Source of the DNA: Clostridium sp. SM-530-WT-3G
Lineage (GTDB): Bacteria > Bacillota > Clostridia > Clostridiales > Clostridiaceae
Assembly: GCF_012843905.1 (NCBI RefSeq)
Contig: NZ_JABAGC010000008.1
Coordinates: 1-64,000 of the forward strand
DNA: 64,000 bases
Direction of reading: 5' to 3'
The notes below the pieces were generated by a model. That model searched no databases. It had not been told where the DNA came from and was given only the letters and a program-made list of their open reading frames with translations. Shown here piece after piece: positions 35,178-44,249 of this stretch (within the stretch, counting starts at the first letter, position 1; the number at the start of each line of letters is the position of its first letter). The translations under genes and the position numbers were made by a program.

Positions 35178-35855
35178 ATGGCTAATAATATTTCACCTTT
35201 AATAATTTCTATAAAGACAGCCTTTCTTTCAACGTTTATAACTTTCTTTATAGGAATATTTATCTCTTATAAGATGGCCAACTATAATGGAAAATTCAAG
35301 GGACTTATTGATGGTATACTCACACTTCCCTTGATACTTCCTCCAACAGTAGTGGGATTTTTCCTTCTACTTTTAATTGGTAAAAATGGTCCCATAGGAA
35401 AACTATTTATGTTAATGAATAAATCTATCATCTTTACATGGAGTGCAACTGTCATAGCTGCTACAGTAGTATCATTTCCAATGATGTATAGAACAAGTCG
35501 GTCAGCTTTTGAACAGATAGATACAAATATAATATATGCAGCTCGTACACTTGGTCTCAGTGAGTTCAAAATTTTTTATAAAATTGCTATCCCTCTTGCA
35601 TTCCCTGGAATAATAGGCGGAATTGTACTTGCCTTTGCACGTGCTATAGGTGAATTTGGTGCTACACTTATGATTGCTGGGAATATTCCTGGAAAAACTC
35701 AAACTATGCCCCTTGCCATATTCTTTGCAGTTGAAGGTGGAGATATAAAAACAGCATTTATATGGGTTATTACAATTGTAGCAATTTCACTTTCATCTAT
35801 TTTAATCTTAAATTTCTGGGCTGATTATCAAAGTAAACTAATGAGGAGTAAATAA
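35178..35855 (+). CDS. modB: Molybdate ABC transporter, permease
   Basis: 225-residue permease with five to six transmembrane helices. The PPTVVGFFLLL segment (about 54-64) is characteristic of ModB, and the ATPase-contact loop is A-A-R-T-L-G-L-S-E-F-K-I-F (EAA motif, near 121-133), ending in G-A-T-L-M-I-A-G. It has a strong aaggaga site. It follows modA by 30 bp and precedes modC by 2 bp. Confidence 0.93.
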   Translation: MANNISPLIISIKTAFLSTFITFFIGIFISYKMANYNGKFKGLIDGILTLPLILPPTVVGFFLLLLIGKNGPIGKLFMLMNKSIIFTWSATVIAATVVSFPMMYRTSRSAFEQIDTNIIYAARTLGLSEFKIFYKIAIPLAFPGIIGGIVLAFARAIGEFGATLMIAGNIPGKTQTMPLAIFFAVEGGDIKTAFIWVITIVAISLSSILILNFWADYQSKLMRSK

Positions 35856-35857
35856 TT

Positions 35858-36919
35858 ATGGGATTGGATATAAATATAGAAAATAATCTTTCCTCTTTTA
35901 TATTAAGAGCAAACTTCAAACAAGAACACGGTATATTAGGACTTCTAGGAGCCTCTGGTTCAGGAAAAAGTATGACTTTAAAAGCCATAGCAGGATTAAT
36001 TAAACCAACTAAGGGATACATAAAAATAAATAACAAAGTTCTCTTTGATTCTGAGAAGAAGATAAACCTTCGTCCTCAAGAAAGAAATGTTGGATTACTA
36101 TTTCAAAACTATGCACTTTTTCCTCATATGACTGTTGCTCAAAATATAGAATGTGGAATAATGAAAATGGATGAAAGTAAAAGAAAAGCTTTAGTTGAAG
36201 ATTACATAGAACGATTTAAACTAAGTGGACTTGAAAAACGTTATCCAAAAGAACTTAGTGGTGGTCAGATGCAGAGAGTCGCACTAGCAAGAACACTAAT
36301 AACAAATCCAGATATACTGCTTTTAGATGAGCCATTTTCAGCTCTTGATATTAATTTAAAAAGCACTATAGAACGTGATTTAATATCTATTTTAAAAGAA
36401 TACAATGGAATTGTTCTTTATGTAACACATGATATTTCTGAAGCATATAGAATATGTGATGAAATTATAGTTTATGATAATGGAACTGCCTTGAATAAAA
36501 ACGATAAAGACTATTTATTTAATCATCCTGAAAGCATAACTGAAGCTAAAATAACTGGATGTACAAATATATTTAAAGCCTATAAAAATACCTCTTCATC
36601 AATATATGCTGAAGATATAGGTTATTCCTTTTACGTAGGTGATAATATTACAAAAAATATAAATTATATTGGAATACGAGACCATAATATAATAATTTCA
36701 TCTAACCTAAATAATCTAACAGATATAGATAATAATATATTTAAATTTAAAATAGTTGATATAATTGAAAACCCCTTTACTTATACACTTATATTAAAAA
36801 ATCCACTTAATACTTTTAATGAAACAATAGAAGCTGAAGTATCAAAAGACAGTTTTTCAAATAAAATTAATGATATAATATATGCTCAATTTAAAAGCGA
36901 ATATTTATTTTATTTTTAA
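35858..36919 (+). CDS. modC: Molybdate ABC transporter, ATPase
   Basis: 353 residues. Walker A is G-A-S-G-S-G-K-S (about 31-38), the Q-loop F-Q-N-Y-A-L-F-P (near 84), signature L-S-G-G-Q-M-Q-R (about 128-135), Walker B I-L-L-L-D-E-P and switch His in V-T-H-D. After residue 220 comes a C-terminal regulatory part of the TOBE/Mop kind, which is divergent: low-complexity and rich in asparagine and isoleucine. The last gene of modABC, followed by a terminator. Confidence 0.92.
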   Translation: MGLDINIENNLSSFILRANFKQEHGILGLLGASGSGKSMTLKAIAGLIKPTKGYIKINNKVLFDSEKKINLRPQERNVGLLFQNYALFPHMTVAQNIECGIMKMDESKRKALVEDYIERFKLSGLEKRYPKELSGGQMQRVALARTLITNPDILLLDEPFSALDINLKSTIERDLISILKEYNGIVLYVTHDISEAYRICDEIIVYDNGTALNKNDKDYLFNHPESITEAKITGCTNIFKAYKNTSSSIYAEDIGYSFYVGDNITKNINYIGIRDHNIIISSNLNNLTDIDNNIFKFKIVDIIENPFTYTLILKNPLNTFNETIEAEVSKDSFSNKINDIIYAQFKSEYLFYF

Positions 36920-36929
36920 TAGATTATTT

Positions 36930-36984
36930 ATACTATGCATAGGCTATTTTAACAGCATACCTAATAGCCTATACATAGTATTTT
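36930..36984 (+). terminator. Terminator of modABC
   Basis: About 17-bp stem (TACTATG..AGGCTATT pairing with AATAGCCT..CATAGTA, one small asymmetry) about 10 bp after the modC stop, followed by TTTTAATT on the plus strand. Confidence 0.8.
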
Positions 36985-37038
36985 AATTAATGCAAGAACT
37001 ATGGTTGTCCTAATAAATATAAATAGAATATAAATCTT

Positions 37039-37691
37039 TTATTTTATTCTCTCACAAATCTTGTCTATTCCACTTATAACATCTTTCAAAGAAGAAATCT
37101 TATCATTTATTTTTGTACTATAATCTGAATCAATACTATAAACTTTTTCAAATATATCTTTTATTTTTTCTTCACTCTCACCATTTTTGTCTATTAATTT
37201 TTTATAGTACTTGTCTATATTGCCACAATAATCATCTTTATTTATACCACCAGCAAAGTCTTCGATTCTATACCATATATCCCACTTTGTAAAGTTAATA
37301 GGATTCTCTCCTTCAACTTCTTTTACTAAACCTAAAAATTTTTCTCCATTCATCAGCAGTCAAGTCATGAGAATCGTTGGGGGTCATCAAGCTTTTCTAC
37401 ACCTTTATTCTCTAACTTTTTAATAACACTTTCCAATGTCTGTCCGGTATTTCCTTCGTCAGTAATTGATTTTATATATAACATATTATTTACAAGAGCA
37501 AGCTCCGTATCAGTTAATCTTTTATTTCTGTGAGTTATATTATAATCCAAATCACTTTTAGCACTTATATATTTTCTTCTAAATACATTTAATAGCTCGA
37601 GTTCTTCTTCTAACTTTTTTAATTCTTTTTCTGCATTGGATTTTAACTTTCCATAATGCTCTATCTGTCTTCTAATTGATTGCCTGCTCAT
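37039..37691 (-). pseudogene. Frameshifted coiled-coil protein (type VII secretion/LXG-associated-like)
   Basis: Two overlapping-end frames look like one broken gene. The first (37691-37365) encodes MSRQSIRRQIEHYGKLKSNA and a long coiled coil, resembling the small YwqH/DUF5082-like proteins found with LXG/type VII effectors. Near 37380 the frame is lost at a C run (gacccccaac). A third frame then reads S-H-D-L-T-A-D-E-W-R-K, and after a second slip at an A5T5 run the last frame continues L-G-L-V-K-E-V-E-G through 37039. The ATG of the last frame has no ribosome site. Joined, it would be about 215 residues. The family link is tentative; the two-frameshift reading is directly visible. Confidence 0.55.
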
Positions 37692-37823
37692 CCTCTCACA
37701 CGACTTCTCCTTAAATTTATTATCCTCTATATTTTACTATCTATTGAATTTAATTACAATTTAATGCAATTAACATTCAAATATAAAACTTGTTACCATA
37801 TCTTCTTTGAAAAAATATTTTTT

Positions 37824-37860
37824 GATAAAAAAATAGCACTGCTGATTAGCAGTGCCATTT
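37824..37860 (-). terminator. Terminator of aspS
   Basis: Perfect 8-bp GC-rich stem GCACTGCT/AGCAGTGC (37836-37843, 37848-37855) with a 4-nt loop, followed on the minus strand by a long T run (tattttttt), 12 bp after the aspS stop. Confidence 0.9.
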
Positions 37861-37866
37861 TTATAA

Positions 37867-39666
37867 TTATTCTTCAGTTTTTTCTTCTACTACTGGAGCT
37901 ATAGAAATTCCAAGGTCAGTTAATTGTTTTTCTTCAACTACGTTTGGAGCTTCACTTAAATAACAGAATGCATTTTGATTTTTAGGGAATGCTATAACAT
38001 CTTTGATGTTTTCAGTTCCAGCTAGGAACATAACCATTCTATCTAATCCAAATGCTAATCCACCGTGTGGTGGTGCTCCGAATTTTAATGCTTGTAATAA
38101 GAATCCAAATGAATCCCAAGCTCTTTCTTCAGTAAATCCTAAAGCTTTAAGCATTCTTTCTTGGATAGCCATGTCGTGGATTCTGATTGATCCTCCACCT
38201 AATTCTTCACCGTTTAATACTAAGTCATAAGCTTTAGCTCTAACTCTTGCTGGATCAGATTCAACAAATTCTAAATCTTCATCCATTGGTGCTGTGAATG
38301 GGTGGTGACAAGCCTTGAATCTTTCTTCTTCTTCGCTGTATTCAAAGAATGGGAATTCAGTAACCCAAGTAAAGTTAAATTCATTCTTATCTTTTATTAA
38401 GTCAAATTCTTTAGCTAAGTGAAGTCTTAATGCACCTAAGCTTTGTAATACTACAGAATCCTTATCTGCTACTATTAAAATAGCATCTCCTTCTTCTGCA
38501 TTCATAGTCTTAACTATTGCATTAGTAACGTCATCAGTTAAGAATTTAGCTATTGAAGATTTAACTCCATCTTCTTTTAATTGAATCCATGCAAGACCTT
38601 TAGCTTTGTAAGTCTTAACGAATTCTCCTAATTTATCAAGAGGTTTTCTTCCTAAAGAAGCTCCACCCTTTAAGCATAATGCTCTAACTGATCCACCAGC
38701 TTCAATTGCTGATTTGAATACTACGAAATCCATATCTTTAACATCTTCAGTAATGTTTGTGATTTCCATTCCAAATCTTAAATCTGGTTTATCTGAACCG
38801 TATTTTTCCATAGCATCATTAAATGTCATTCTCTTTATTGGAAGCTTAACATCTACTCCTGCTACTTTCTTAAATACATATGCAATTAATCCTTCGTTTA
38901 ATGCCATGATATCATCTTGTTCAACGAAGCTTAATTCCATATCTACTTGAGTAAATTCTGGTTGTCTGTTTGCTCTTAAATCTTCATCTCTGAAACATTT
39001 AGCTATTTGATAATATCTATCAAATCCAGACATCATTAATAATTGCTTATATAATTGTGGAGATTGTGGAAGAGCATAGAATTTACCAGGATAATTTCTT
39101 GATGGTACTAAATAATCTCTTGCACCTTCTGGAGTAGATTTTCCTAATACTGGAGTTTCTACATCTAGGAAATTATGTTTTTCTAAGTAATCTCTGATAG
39201 CTTTAGTTGTCTTACTTCTAATATCGAAGATTCTGTACATATCAGGTCTTCTTAAATCTAAGTATCTATATTTTAATCTGATATCTTCTGCAGTATCAAG
39301 ATCTTCTTTTATTATTATTGGTGGTGTATCTGATTCTGAAAGAATCTTTATAGATTCACATTTTAATTCAACATAACCTGTTGGCATGTTTTCATTAATG
39401 CTTTCTCTTTTTACTACTTCACCAGTTACTGCTATACAGTATTCTGGTCTAACACCTTTAGCTTTTTCAAAAGCTTCAGCATTTATTTCTTCACCAAAAA
39501 CAACTTGCATGATACCTGTTTTATCTCTTAAATCGATAAATTCAAGTCCACCAAGTTTTCTGTTTCTTTGAACCCAACCCATTAAGGTAATCTTTTGACC
39601 TACATGGCTTTCTCTAGGTTCTCCGCACATCATTGTACGCTTTAAGCCATTTAAAGCTTCACCCAT
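37867..39666 (-). CDS. aspS: Aspartate--tRNA ligase
   Basis: 599-residue class IIb synthetase charging tRNA-Asp. The N-terminal OB-fold anticodon-binding domain spans about 1-130 (GWVQRNRKLGGLEFIDLRD). Catalytic motif 2 region F-R-D-E-D-L-R-A-N-R-Q-P-E-F-T-Q (near 218-233) is followed by the bacterial GAD insertion (about 300-420), and motif 3 G-L-A-F-G-L-D-R near 540. Full bacterial length. The start has aaggagg 8 nt upstream. No T-box leader (AGGGUGG-type antiterminator) is seen upstream; instead there is a tandem CAGTTAA repeat. Confidence 0.96.
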   Translation of the reverse strand: MGEALNGLKRTMMCGEPRESHVGQKITLMGWVQRNRKLGGLEFIDLRDKTGIMQVVFGEEINAEAFEKAKGVRPEYCIAVTGEVVKRESINENMPTGYVELKCESIKILSESDTPPIIIKEDLDTAEDIRLKYRYLDLRRPDMYRIFDIRSKTTKAIRDYLEKHNFLDVETPVLGKSTPEGARDYLVPSRNYPGKFYALPQSPQLYKQLLMMSGFDRYYQIAKCFRDEDLRANRQPEFTQVDMELSFVEQDDIMALNEGLIAYVFKKVAGVDVKLPIKRMTFNDAMEKYGSDKPDLRFGMEITNITEDVKDMDFVVFKSAIEAGGSVRALCLKGGASLGRKPLDKLGEFVKTYKAKGLAWIQLKEDGVKSSIAKFLTDDVTNAIVKTMNAEEGDAILIVADKDSVVLQSLGALRLHLAKEFDLIKDKNEFNFTWVTEFPFFEYSEEEERFKACHHPFTAPMDEDLEFVESDPARVRAKAYDLVLNGEELGGGSIRIHDMAIQERMLKALGFTEERAWDSFGFLLQALKFGAPPHGGLAFGLDRMVMFLAGTENIKDVIAFPKNQNAFCYLSEAPNVVEEKQLTDLGISIAPVVEEKTEE

Positions 39667-39685
39667 TGTTACTTCCTCCTTTATT

Positions 39686-39713
39686 CAGTTAACAGTTAAC
39701 AGTTAACAGTTAA
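39686..39713. repeat. Tandem CAGTTAA repeat (4 units)
   Basis: Four perfect copies of CAGTTAA directly upstream of aspS. The same unit occurs in foldback form at four other intergenic sites in the window (41351, 42884, 44073, 55661), so this may be one arm of such an element. Confidence 0.85.
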
Positions 39714-40070
39714 CAATTACGTAAAATATTCATTAGAATATTCTTTAATTTGTTTTAAGATATACCTAATCCATTCTAAAAAATAGCCTTGAATTAATTT
39801 CTTAACAAAAACAAATAAATTTCTCATAATATATAACCATTATTTTAAACTGAAACCGGCAAAACTACTTCACAGATAATTATTTTGTAGTTTTGAAAAA
39901 CATCTTCTCTTTATTGTATAATAGAAATCAAAAATTTACAATTAGCAATACTATTTTATCTTTAAAACTATGATTTTACAATTATAATTTAAGGAAAATC
40001 CCTTATAAACTGAATATTTTTATCCGTTATAAGAAATTTTCCTTAACATGATTATAAATATTTAATTATA
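39714..40070. other. AT-rich spacer between hisS and aspS
   Basis: Apart from the repeat and the hairpin listed separately, I see no gene, riboswitch or T-box here. It presumably contains the aspS promoter. Confidence 0.5.
39989..40046 (-). other. 20-bp hairpin downstream of hisS
   Basis: Arms 39989-40008 and 40027-40046 pair along all 20 bp on the minus-strand RNA, with two G-U pairs; on the plus strand these become A-C mismatches. This favours an RNA made with hisS. No U tract follows, so it is either a weak terminator or a 3'-end stabiliser of the hisS mRNA. Confidence 0.55.
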
Positions 40071-41330
40071 CTATTTTTCAATTACAATATCAGCTATTTC
40101 TTGTAGGTTATCTAACGATACTTCAAATACTTCACCGTCACTCATTCTCTTTAAGCTTACCTTTTTATTAGCTAATTCATCTTCACCTAAAATAGTAGTA
40201 AATGCTGCACCTAATTTATTAGCAAACTTCATTTCAGCTTTTACGCTTCTTCCCATATGATTTATTTCACATTTAACACCTAATACTCTAAGTTCACTAG
40301 CAAGTTTGAATGCATATTTCTTTTCTTCTTCTCCTCTTGCTCCTATATAAAGATCAATAAAGCTTTCCTTTGGAATTTCTACACCCATTTTTTCAAGAGT
40401 CATTATTAATCTTTCAACACCCATTCCAAATCCTACAGCAGGCATTTCAGGACCACCAAGTTCACCTATAAGTTTATCGTATCTTCCACCACCACATACT
40501 GTAAAGTCTGAGCTAATTATTTCAAATATAGTCTTAGTATAGTAATCAAGACCTCTTACGATACCTGGATCTACTACGTATGGTATACCTAATACATCTA
40601 GATATTCCTTTACTGTATTAAAGTGATTTTCACAATCTTCACATACATAATCTAAAATTTGTGGTGCATCCTTTGTGATTTCATTACACTTTCTTTCTTT
40701 ACAATCTAAGATTCTCATTGGATTTTTTTCAAATCTTGACTTACAAGTATCACAAAGACCTTCATAATTTTCTTGCAAGAATTTCTTTAATGCTTCATTA
40801 TATTTAGCTCTACATGTTGGACATCCTAAGTTATTAATATGTAGGCTTAAGCTTTCTAAACCTAACTTTTTTAAAGTATCCATAGCTACTTTAATTGCTT
40901 CAACATCCATTGTTGGTTCTTTAGATCCAAACATTTCAACTCCACATTGATGGAATTGTCTAAGTCTTCCCTTTTGAACATTCTCATATCTAAATGCTGG
41001 TGTTATATAATAAAGCTTTGTAGGTTGTGCTTCATTAAATAATCTATTTTCAATAAAAGCTCTAACTGCTGGCGCAGTTCCTTCTGGTTTTAAAGTAATG
41101 CTTCTATTACCTTTGTCGTTAAAAGTATACATTTCCTTTTGAACTATATCAGTAGTATCACCAACACCTCTTAAGAATAATTCTGTATGTTCAAAAATAG
41201 GTGTTCTTATTTCTCTTATTCCATATGTTTTAGCTACATTTCTAAATACGTTCTCAATATAATGCCATTTGTAAGCATCTTGAGGAAGCATATCCTTCGT
41301 ACCCTTTGGTGCTTGAATTTCATTTGCCAT
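40071..41330 (-). CDS. hisS: Histidine--tRNA ligase
   Basis: 419-residue class IIa synthetase. P-K-G-T-K-D-M-L-P (9-17) and the motif 2 region [12 protein letters not shown] (about 79-90) lead to [20 protein letters not shown] (about 112-131). Histidine motif I is G-L-D-Y-Y-T-K-T near 262 and motif 3 is G-F-G-M-G-V-E-R-L near 300. The C-terminal anticodon domain covers the last 90 residues. A cysteine-rich insert (C-P-T-C, C-D-T-C, C-E-D-C) at about 167-230 is known in some clostridial HisRS. Start: gggagggat site. Confidence 0.95.
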   Translation of the reverse strand: MANEIQAPKGTKDMLPQDAYKWHYIENVFRNVAKTYGIREIRTPIFEHTELFLRGVGDTTDIVQKEMYTFNDKGNRSITLKPEGTAPAVRAFIENRLFNEAQPTKLYYITPAFRYENVQKGRLRQFHQCGVEMFGSKEPTMDVEAIKVAMDTLKKLGLESLSLHINNLGCPTCRAKYNEALKKFLQENYEGLCDTCKSRFEKNPMRILDCKERKCNEITKDAPQILDYVCEDCENHFNTVKEYLDVLGIPYVVDPGIVRGLDYYTKTIFEIISSDFTVCGGGRYDKLIGELGGPEMPAVGFGMGVERLIMTLEKMGVEIPKESFIDLYIGARGEEEKKYAFKLASELRVLGVKCEINHMGRSVKAEMKFANKLGAAFTTILGEDELANKKVSLKRMSDGEVFEVSLDNLQEIADIVIEK

Positions 41331-41350
41331 TTATCTATCCCTCCAAACTT

Positions 41351-41433
41351 CAGTTAATAGTTAACAGGTTACAGTTAACAGTTAAAGCTGAAAGCTTTTT
41401 TTCCTTAACTGCTAACTGATAATTGTTAACTGT
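41351..41433. repeat. Foldback element built from CAGTTAA/TTAACTG units
   Basis: Left arm of CAGTTAA-like units (41351-41385), core AGCTGAAAGCTTTTTTTCC, right arm of TTAACTG-like units to 41433. Its core resembles the right part of the longer element at 44073-44247, as if internally deleted. It supplies the last codons and stop (GAC-AGT-TAA) of hemZ. Confidence 0.8.
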
Positions 41434-42862
41434 CATATAGTGTGTTTAACAATTCTTTCTTTCCTTCAATCATTTCATCTATTCTTGTAACATATTCATG
41501 AAGATCCTTAAGGTTAGGAAATCTTTCTAGTCTATCTTCATCCAAGAATACAACTTTACTTACGGCAGCTGCTCCAAGTGCTATGATTGTTTGCCTTTCT
41601 TCTATCATCTGAATGTTATATATACATTCCTTATCCTCTTTAGCATACCCCAAATTCTCCATATTTCCAACCATATTTTTTTGCCTGTACATATAATATG
41701 GTGAAATATCTAAGTCTTTTGCCAATTTTCTGCTTTACTCGTACATTTTGACTATTTCTTCATGAGGAGTTACTTCTATTCCTTTTTCAAGAATAAATTT
41801 TTCGTACATTCTTGAGCCTCTTTTTAGTGCTAACCCATGTACTGTTATACTATCTGGCTTAAGTTTTTTTAGTTCTTCGCATGTATGAATCATTTCTTTA
41901 TGACCTTCTCCAGGAAGTCCTATGATTATATCCATGTTTATATCTTCAAAACCAAGTTCTCTTGCCATTTTAAATTTTTCTTTTATATCTTCACTTGTAT
42001 GAGTTCTACCAATAAGCTTTAATGTTTCATCATTCATAGTTTGAGGATTAATACTTATTCTAGTTACATTACAATCCTTCATAGTCTGAAGCTTATTTCT
42101 ATTTAAAGTATCAGGTCTTCCACATTCAACTGTAAATTCACGAACATTTCCGTCTTTAATGAAATCATTGTAGATTTCATCCATTACCATCATGAACTCA
42201 CCATCACTTACAGATGTAGGAGTACCCCCACCAAAATATATAGTTTCAACATTAAGACCTTTTTCTTTAACATACTCACTTATGCCCTTAATTTCCTTCA
42301 TAAGGCTTTCTACATATGGCATTACCATTTTCTTATGTGTACCTATTGGATTTGCTGTAAAGGAACAATAAAGACATCTCGTAGGACAGAAAGCCATTCC
42401 TATATATATAGAAATAGTCTTACTATCTTTATTTACTATTCTTTCTTCAGCTTTTGCAACATCTATACATAATCTTGCCTTATCTTCATGTGCATAATAC
42501 TTATTTTTAAATATTTCAATTACTTCTTCTTCAGTATTTCCTTCATTTAAAAGCTTTAATGCTATTTTTGAAGGTCTTATCCCTATTAATGTTCCCCATG
42601 GATGAATATCACCAGTAATATCCCTAAGACATACAAAAAGGAATCTTCTAAGGGACTGCTTAAGTTCTTCCCCTAAAGTTCCTTCTTTAAAATAATCCTT
42701 ATGAGTAAAGCTTAACTTACCAGTGTTTTCATCAATACAAAATTTATAATCAGCTTCATTTTCATCTAAAAACTGAATATCATGCATTGGGAAATACACA
42801 TTAAATAACTGATACACTTCATATCTAAATTTCATGTCACTTAAATATACTTTAATTTCCAT
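41426..42862 (-). pseudogene. hemZ: HemZ-type coproporphyrinogen dehydrogenase/radical SAM protein, interrupted by an in-frame TAA
   Basis: 478-codon radical SAM protein of the HemZ/HemN class, the oxygen-independent coproporphyrinogen oxidase-like family. The N-terminal HemZ-specific domain is about 150 residues; C-P-T-R-C-L-Y-C-S-F near 159-168 is the cluster motif; G-G-G-T-P-T-S near 211 and N-P-Q-T-M near 272 follow. A TAA at 41735-41737 (codon 376, after KMYE) stops translation, while the same frame continues through SRKLAKDLDISPYYMYRQKN, the HemN C-terminal domain, to 41426. No ribosome site precedes the downstream part. One codon is the only defect, and the truncated product would lose about 100 residues. 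Confidence 0.85.
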
Positions 42863-42883
42863 AACATAATCCTTTCCTCAATC

Positions 42884-42948
42884 AATAGTTAACAAAACAG
42901 TTAACAATAAAATCACTGCTAACTGTTACTTGTTAACTGCTAACTGCT
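42884..42948. repeat. Foldback element of CAGTTAA/TTAACTG units
   Basis: Left arm AGTTAACAAAACAGTTAAC, short A-rich centre, right arm with ACTGTTAC, TGTTAACTGC and TAACTGC. It begins immediately at the stop codon of the metallo-hydrolase gene. Confidence 0.75.
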
Positions 42949-43543
42949 ATAAGTATGGATTTCTAACTTTTTCAAATCCTATTGTAGATGATGGTCCGTG
43001 TCCTGGGAACACTTTTATATTATCACCTAATGGAAGAAGTTTAGTCTTGATACTACTTATTAATTCATGCATATCTCCACCAATAAAATCAGTTCTTCCA
43101 ACTGCCCCTTGGAATAAAGTATCACCTGTAAATAATAAATCATCTACTAAGAAGCATAATCCACCTTTTGTATGCCCTGGTGTTTCTATAACTTTAATTG
43201 TATGATTTCCAAGAGTTAATGTGTCGCCTTCTTTTAAATATCCAGAAGCTTTAGGAATACTTCCATAAACAAAATTATCTTGTGACATATATTCTTCGTC
43301 TACTTTGCTTATATAAAAAGGTATATTTAAAGCTTTTGAAAGTTCTTCTACTCCATCAACATGGTCAGCATGCCCATGAGTTATTAATATAAACTTAGCT
43401 TTTAAGCCTTTTGATATAATTTCATTTTCAATCTTCTTAGCATTTCCGCCTGGATCTATAATTCCACACTCTTTTGTCTTATCATCTATTAATAAATAAC
43501 AATTTTCTTCATACATTCCTGCTATAATTGATTCAACTACCAT
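42947..43543 (-). CDS. MBL-fold metallo-hydrolase (glyoxalase II-like)
   Basis: 198 residues. The metal-binding motif T-H-G-H-A-D-H-V-D-G (near 55-64) with P-G-H-T-K-G near 123, F-T-G-D-T-L near 140 and G-H-G-P-S-S near 183 gives the full zinc ligand set of the glyoxalase II/YcbL subfamily. The likely role is hydrolysis of a thioester in the cytosol. The frame opens upstream, but the ATG at 43543 has ggaaggaga and the family-typical start (MVVESIIAG). Gene order next to dtd and relA is the common clostridial one. Confidence 0.88.
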   Translation of the reverse strand: MVVESIIAGMYEENCYLLIDDKTKECGIIDPGGNAKKIENEIISKGLKAKFILITHGHADHVDGVEELSKALNIPFYISKVDEEYMSQDNFVYGSIPKASGYLKEGDTLTLGNHTIKVIETPGHTKGGLCFLVDDLLFTGDTLFQGAVGRTDFIGGDMHELISSIKTKLLPLGDNIKVFPGHGPSSTIGFEKVRNPYL

Positions 43544-43602
43544 GATGCCTTCTCCTTCCACATATATAAAAATAGGCAACAAATAAATTATTATTACCTA
43601 CA

Positions 43603-44052
43603 TTAAAAATTTCTTTTACTATCTAATAATATAGTTACTGGTCCATCATTGTGAATTTCAACCTTCATGTCTGCTCCAAATTCACCTGTTTCAACCTTTA
43701 ATCCAGTAGATTTAAGCATTTCTACAAACTCATCATAAAGTTTAACTGCTTCTTCTCCACCTAAAGCTTCCATAAAATTAGGTCTTCTACCTTTTCTACA
43801 ATCCCCATATAAAGTAAATTGAGAAATTGCTAATATTTCTCCTTGTACATCTAAAAGTGATAAATTCATCTTATCATTTTTATCCTGAAACACTCTTAAA
43901 TTTACAATTTTATCTTTTATGTACTTTAAATCATCAATAGTATCATCTTTGGCAATTCCTATAAGCACATTAAAACCTTTGCCTATTGAGCCTATAATAT
44001 TACCATCAACACTTACACTTGATGATGTTACTCTTTGTACCACAGCCCTCAT
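43603..44052 (-). CDS. dtd: D-aminoacyl-tRNA deacylase
   Basis: 149 residues; hydrolyses D-aminoacyl-tRNAs and glycyl-tRNA-Ala to protect translation. The start [13 protein letters not shown] is typical. The active-site motifs are S-Q-F-T-L-Y-G (near 77-83) and the cross-subunit Gly-cisPro motif N-D-G-P-V-T (near 135-140). Normal length. It is directly downstream of relA apart from a foldback repeat. Confidence 0.95.
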   Translation of the reverse strand: MRAVVQRVTSSSVSVDGNIIGSIGKGFNVLIGIAKDDTIDDLKYIKDKIVNLRVFQDKNDKMNLSLLDVQGEILAISQFTLYGDCRKGRRPNFMEALGGEEAVKLYDEFVEMLKSTGLKVETGEFGADMKVEIHNDGPVTILLDSKRNF

Positions 44053-44072
44053 TGCTTACACCCCCGACTTTT

Positions 44073-44247
44073 ACAGTTAGTAGTTAACAATTAACAGTTA
44101 GCAGTTGTGGATGATTTTACTTGCGTAAAATCTAAAATAATATAGAGCGATAGATTTTGTATAACAAAATCAATGCAATAATATAATCAAAAAGCCGGAA
44201 GCTTTTTCTCCTTAAACTGTTAACTGTCAACTGTTACTTGTTAACTG
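44073..44247. repeat. Long foldback element with internal hairpins
   Basis: About 175 bp: CAGTTAG/AGTTAAC units on the left, TTAACTG units on the right. Inside are the TTGC-loop hairpin GATTTTAC-TTGC-GTAAAATC (44113-44132), a second hairpin GATTTTGT-ATA-ACAAAATC (44153-44171) and an AAAGCCGGAAGCTTTTT segment. It fills the relA-dtd gap and ends 2 bp from the relA stop. MITE-like in structure; no open frame. Confidence 0.8.
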
Positions 44248-44249
44248 AA

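Noticed and set aside
39667-40070. Possible T-box leader upstream of aspS
   Set aside because: No AGGGUGG-type antiterminator sequence or stem I-like fold is present, nor is one seen upstream of hisS.
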